Shown here piece after piece: positions 62,932 through 64,000 of a DNA stretch of 64,000 bases. The position numbers were made by a program, and so were the translations under genes. Position 1 is the stretch's first letter, and the number at the start of each line of letters is the position of its first letter. Source of the stretch: an uncultured Paracoccus sp. Lineage in GTDB: Bacteria > Pseudomonadota > Alphaproteobacteria > Rhodobacterales > Rhodobacteraceae. Location of the stretch: NCBI RefSeq assembly GCF_945915435.1, contig NZ_CAMEFG010000006.1, forward strand, positions 29,467 to 93,466, written 5' to 3'. Below the pieces are notes generated by a model that was not told the origin of the DNA, made no database searches, and saw only the letters and a list, made by a program, of their open reading frames with translations.

Positions 62932-63947
62932 TTACGTCTGCGGCTTGGAGCCTAGAATTTTGAACGCGGAAAGATCAGCCCCGAAAGCCTTTCTGAAACT
63001 GTCATTTGCCCAGCCTCTGAAAGACTGTTCATCGTAATTGTCAGACATCCAGCTAAAATCACAATTGAACGGCCCATCGCGCAAAATCCATTGCTCGGTT
63101 AATTCATAGAGCGCCATCGTGCCATAAAAGCGATTGAAGGTTTCCATCACAGCCTTTTCAGAGCGGTCGGGCCATTTTCGGGGGTATACCCCGTCCTTGT
63201 CGGCCTTGTCGCTAAACAGCGACAAGTGGCGCAACCATACTTGTCGGAAATCCACCTCGCTCGGATGACCTGCCATATATGCCCCCGGCCAGCAGAAAAA
63301 GTGCGGATGTTCGTACTTGTCTTTACACATCGAAATGTAGTGCGAAAGAAAGACTCTGATATTCAGGTTCTCAGGGTTGAATTTGAATGTCCGGTGCTCC
63401 TCCATAAGCCGCTGAACAAGCGGATATTCCTCCGCCCATCGCACTACCTCTTCCAAAGCTGCCATTGGATGGTCGTAATGGCGCGCTTTACAAAGCTCGC
63501 TTGAAACCTCAACATATTCCTCTAAAGATAATTTCTTTATCGCGGATTTCAAATTCGGTGCGTCTTTGATCGCGAAGCAAAATTCGGCAAACCGTATTCC
63601 TACATCGACGTGGTGGATCAAGTTTTCCAAATGGCCGAAATCAAACGGGAGCCCGCGCGTAGGATTGATCGCGAGATCGCACACCAAAAGGAAAAGCGGG
63701 ACAATCGGGTCGGAAAGAGAAGAGGGCCATTCCGTTTCCGTATGCTTCAGGAAGCTTTCAAAAGCCTCAACGTATATGCCTGAGAGATAGCCCTCGGTTC
63801 GCCACTCCTCGCAGGTCAACGGCTCGTCCCGCGCGCGATTAAGAAAATCAAGCTGAATGAAACGTGCCTGCCCTTCGTAAATCGCGTGAAGTCCAACATA
63901 AGGAAGATGCACGTTTGAGTTTTTTACAAACCCCTCATGGCCTTCTG
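62932..63947 (-). CDS. Unrecognised protein, 5' end cut by an IS6-type element
   Basis: About 338 codons remain up to the IS boundary at 63948; the open frame would otherwise need a TTG inside the IS end. The text is rich in aromatic and acidic residues (LPYVGLHAIYEGQARFIQLD, DFGHLENLIHHVDVGIRFAE, HPHFFCWPGAYMAGHPSEVD, MALYELTEQWILRDGPFNCD). No catalytic motif or membrane segment is recognised. GC is about 50 percent, clearly below the catabolic genes. Co-directed with the TIR pair but 254 bases away, so its link to them is uncertain. Confidence 0.65.
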
Positions 63948-64000
63948 GGCTCTGTTGCAAAGATTGGCGGCAGTCAGAGGTAGGCTGTCGCTCTGCGCCG
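63948..64000. mobile_element. End of an IS6-family-like insertion sequence (continues beyond window)
   Basis: The last 53 bases open with GGCTCTGTTGCAAAGATTGG, matching the GGCTCTGTTGCAAA terminal repeat of the IS6/IS26/IS240 group, and then run off the right edge. It interrupts the open frame of the 62932 gene, so it inserted there or mediated a deletion, as IS6 elements do. Transposase not visible. Confidence 0.6.

Noticed and set aside
50391..64000. The shared GGCTCTGTTGC word at 50391-50410 (minus strand) and 63948 as the two ends of one composite transposon
   Set aside because: The sequences diverge right after the shared word and the adjacent transposase at 50347 is IS5 type, so they are ends of different element families that happen to share the terminal word.

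Overview
The window is GC-rich, densely packed DNA from an alphaproteobacterium, most likely a Rhodobacteraceae member such as Paracoccus. This rests on codon and base use, on the insertion-sequence types (IS5, IS21, IS6) and on the catabolic gene content. No rRNA or tRNA gene was found, so the placement is inference. The left 47 kb looks like stable catabolic DNA in long, tightly overlapping operons. The right 16.5 kb is a mosaic accessory region full of insertion sequences and gene fragments.

Layout. 1-1844: end of a secreted purine nucleosidase gene, then NudC. 2309-5097: a type I-C CRISPR-Cas locus collapsed by one deletion, which joined the first 539 codons of cas3 directly to the middle of a CRISPR repeat. 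17 spacers remain, with no leader, no adaptation genes and no Cascade genes. 5255-16311: a GntR regulator divergent from an operon with a beta-decarboxylating dehydrogenase, an iron(III)-type ABC importer, an Asp/Glu racemase-like protein, an OtnK-like kinase, an OtnC-like aldolase/decarboxylase and a solute-binding-like protein, followed by an AbrB-type membrane protein. This is probably a four-carbon acid-sugar or related organic-acid pathway. 16319-19298: GNAT acetyltransferase, kynureninase and tryptophan 2,3-dioxygenase. 19328-34545: AraC regulator, aldehyde dehydrogenase, a UbiD decarboxylase and its UbiX cofactor synthase, a complete dipeptide-type ABC importer with a racemase-like gene, a thiamine-diphosphate enzyme, an FAD oxidoreductase and a RidA protein.

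34632-47312 holds two divergent operons around a perfect 14+14 bp inverted repeat. Leftward: thiolase, hydroxyacyl-CoA dehydrogenase, enoyl-CoA hydratase. Rightward: the fused flavin monooxygenase/reductase typical of anthraniloyl-CoA metabolism, SDR, MarR, enoyl-CoA hydratase, acyl-CoA dehydrogenase, thioesterase, RidA, an aminobenzoate-CoA ligase and an alpha/beta hydrolase resembling kynurenine formamidase. With the dioxygenase and kynureninase at 17-19 kb, the window appears to encode tryptophan -> N-formylkynurenine -> kynurenine -> anthranilate -> anthraniloyl-CoA -> ring reduction and beta-oxidation.

47309-64000: a pile of broken insertion sequences (IS21 type, and an IS5 type carrying a palindromic insertion), then small phage- or plasmid-like genes, the C-terminal half of a urease alpha subunit, several gene ends fused at deletion junctions, a TraA relaxase/helicase remnant with an in-frame amber codon, AlpA, a HigBA toxin-antitoxin pair and a large serine recombinase. 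The last segment is a leftward cluster: a TIR-domain protein with an N-terminal Cys/His knuckle, an unrecognised 345-residue protein and a truncated unrecognised gene cut by an IS6-type end. The TIR pair is the best candidate for an undescribed, probably anti-phage, system.
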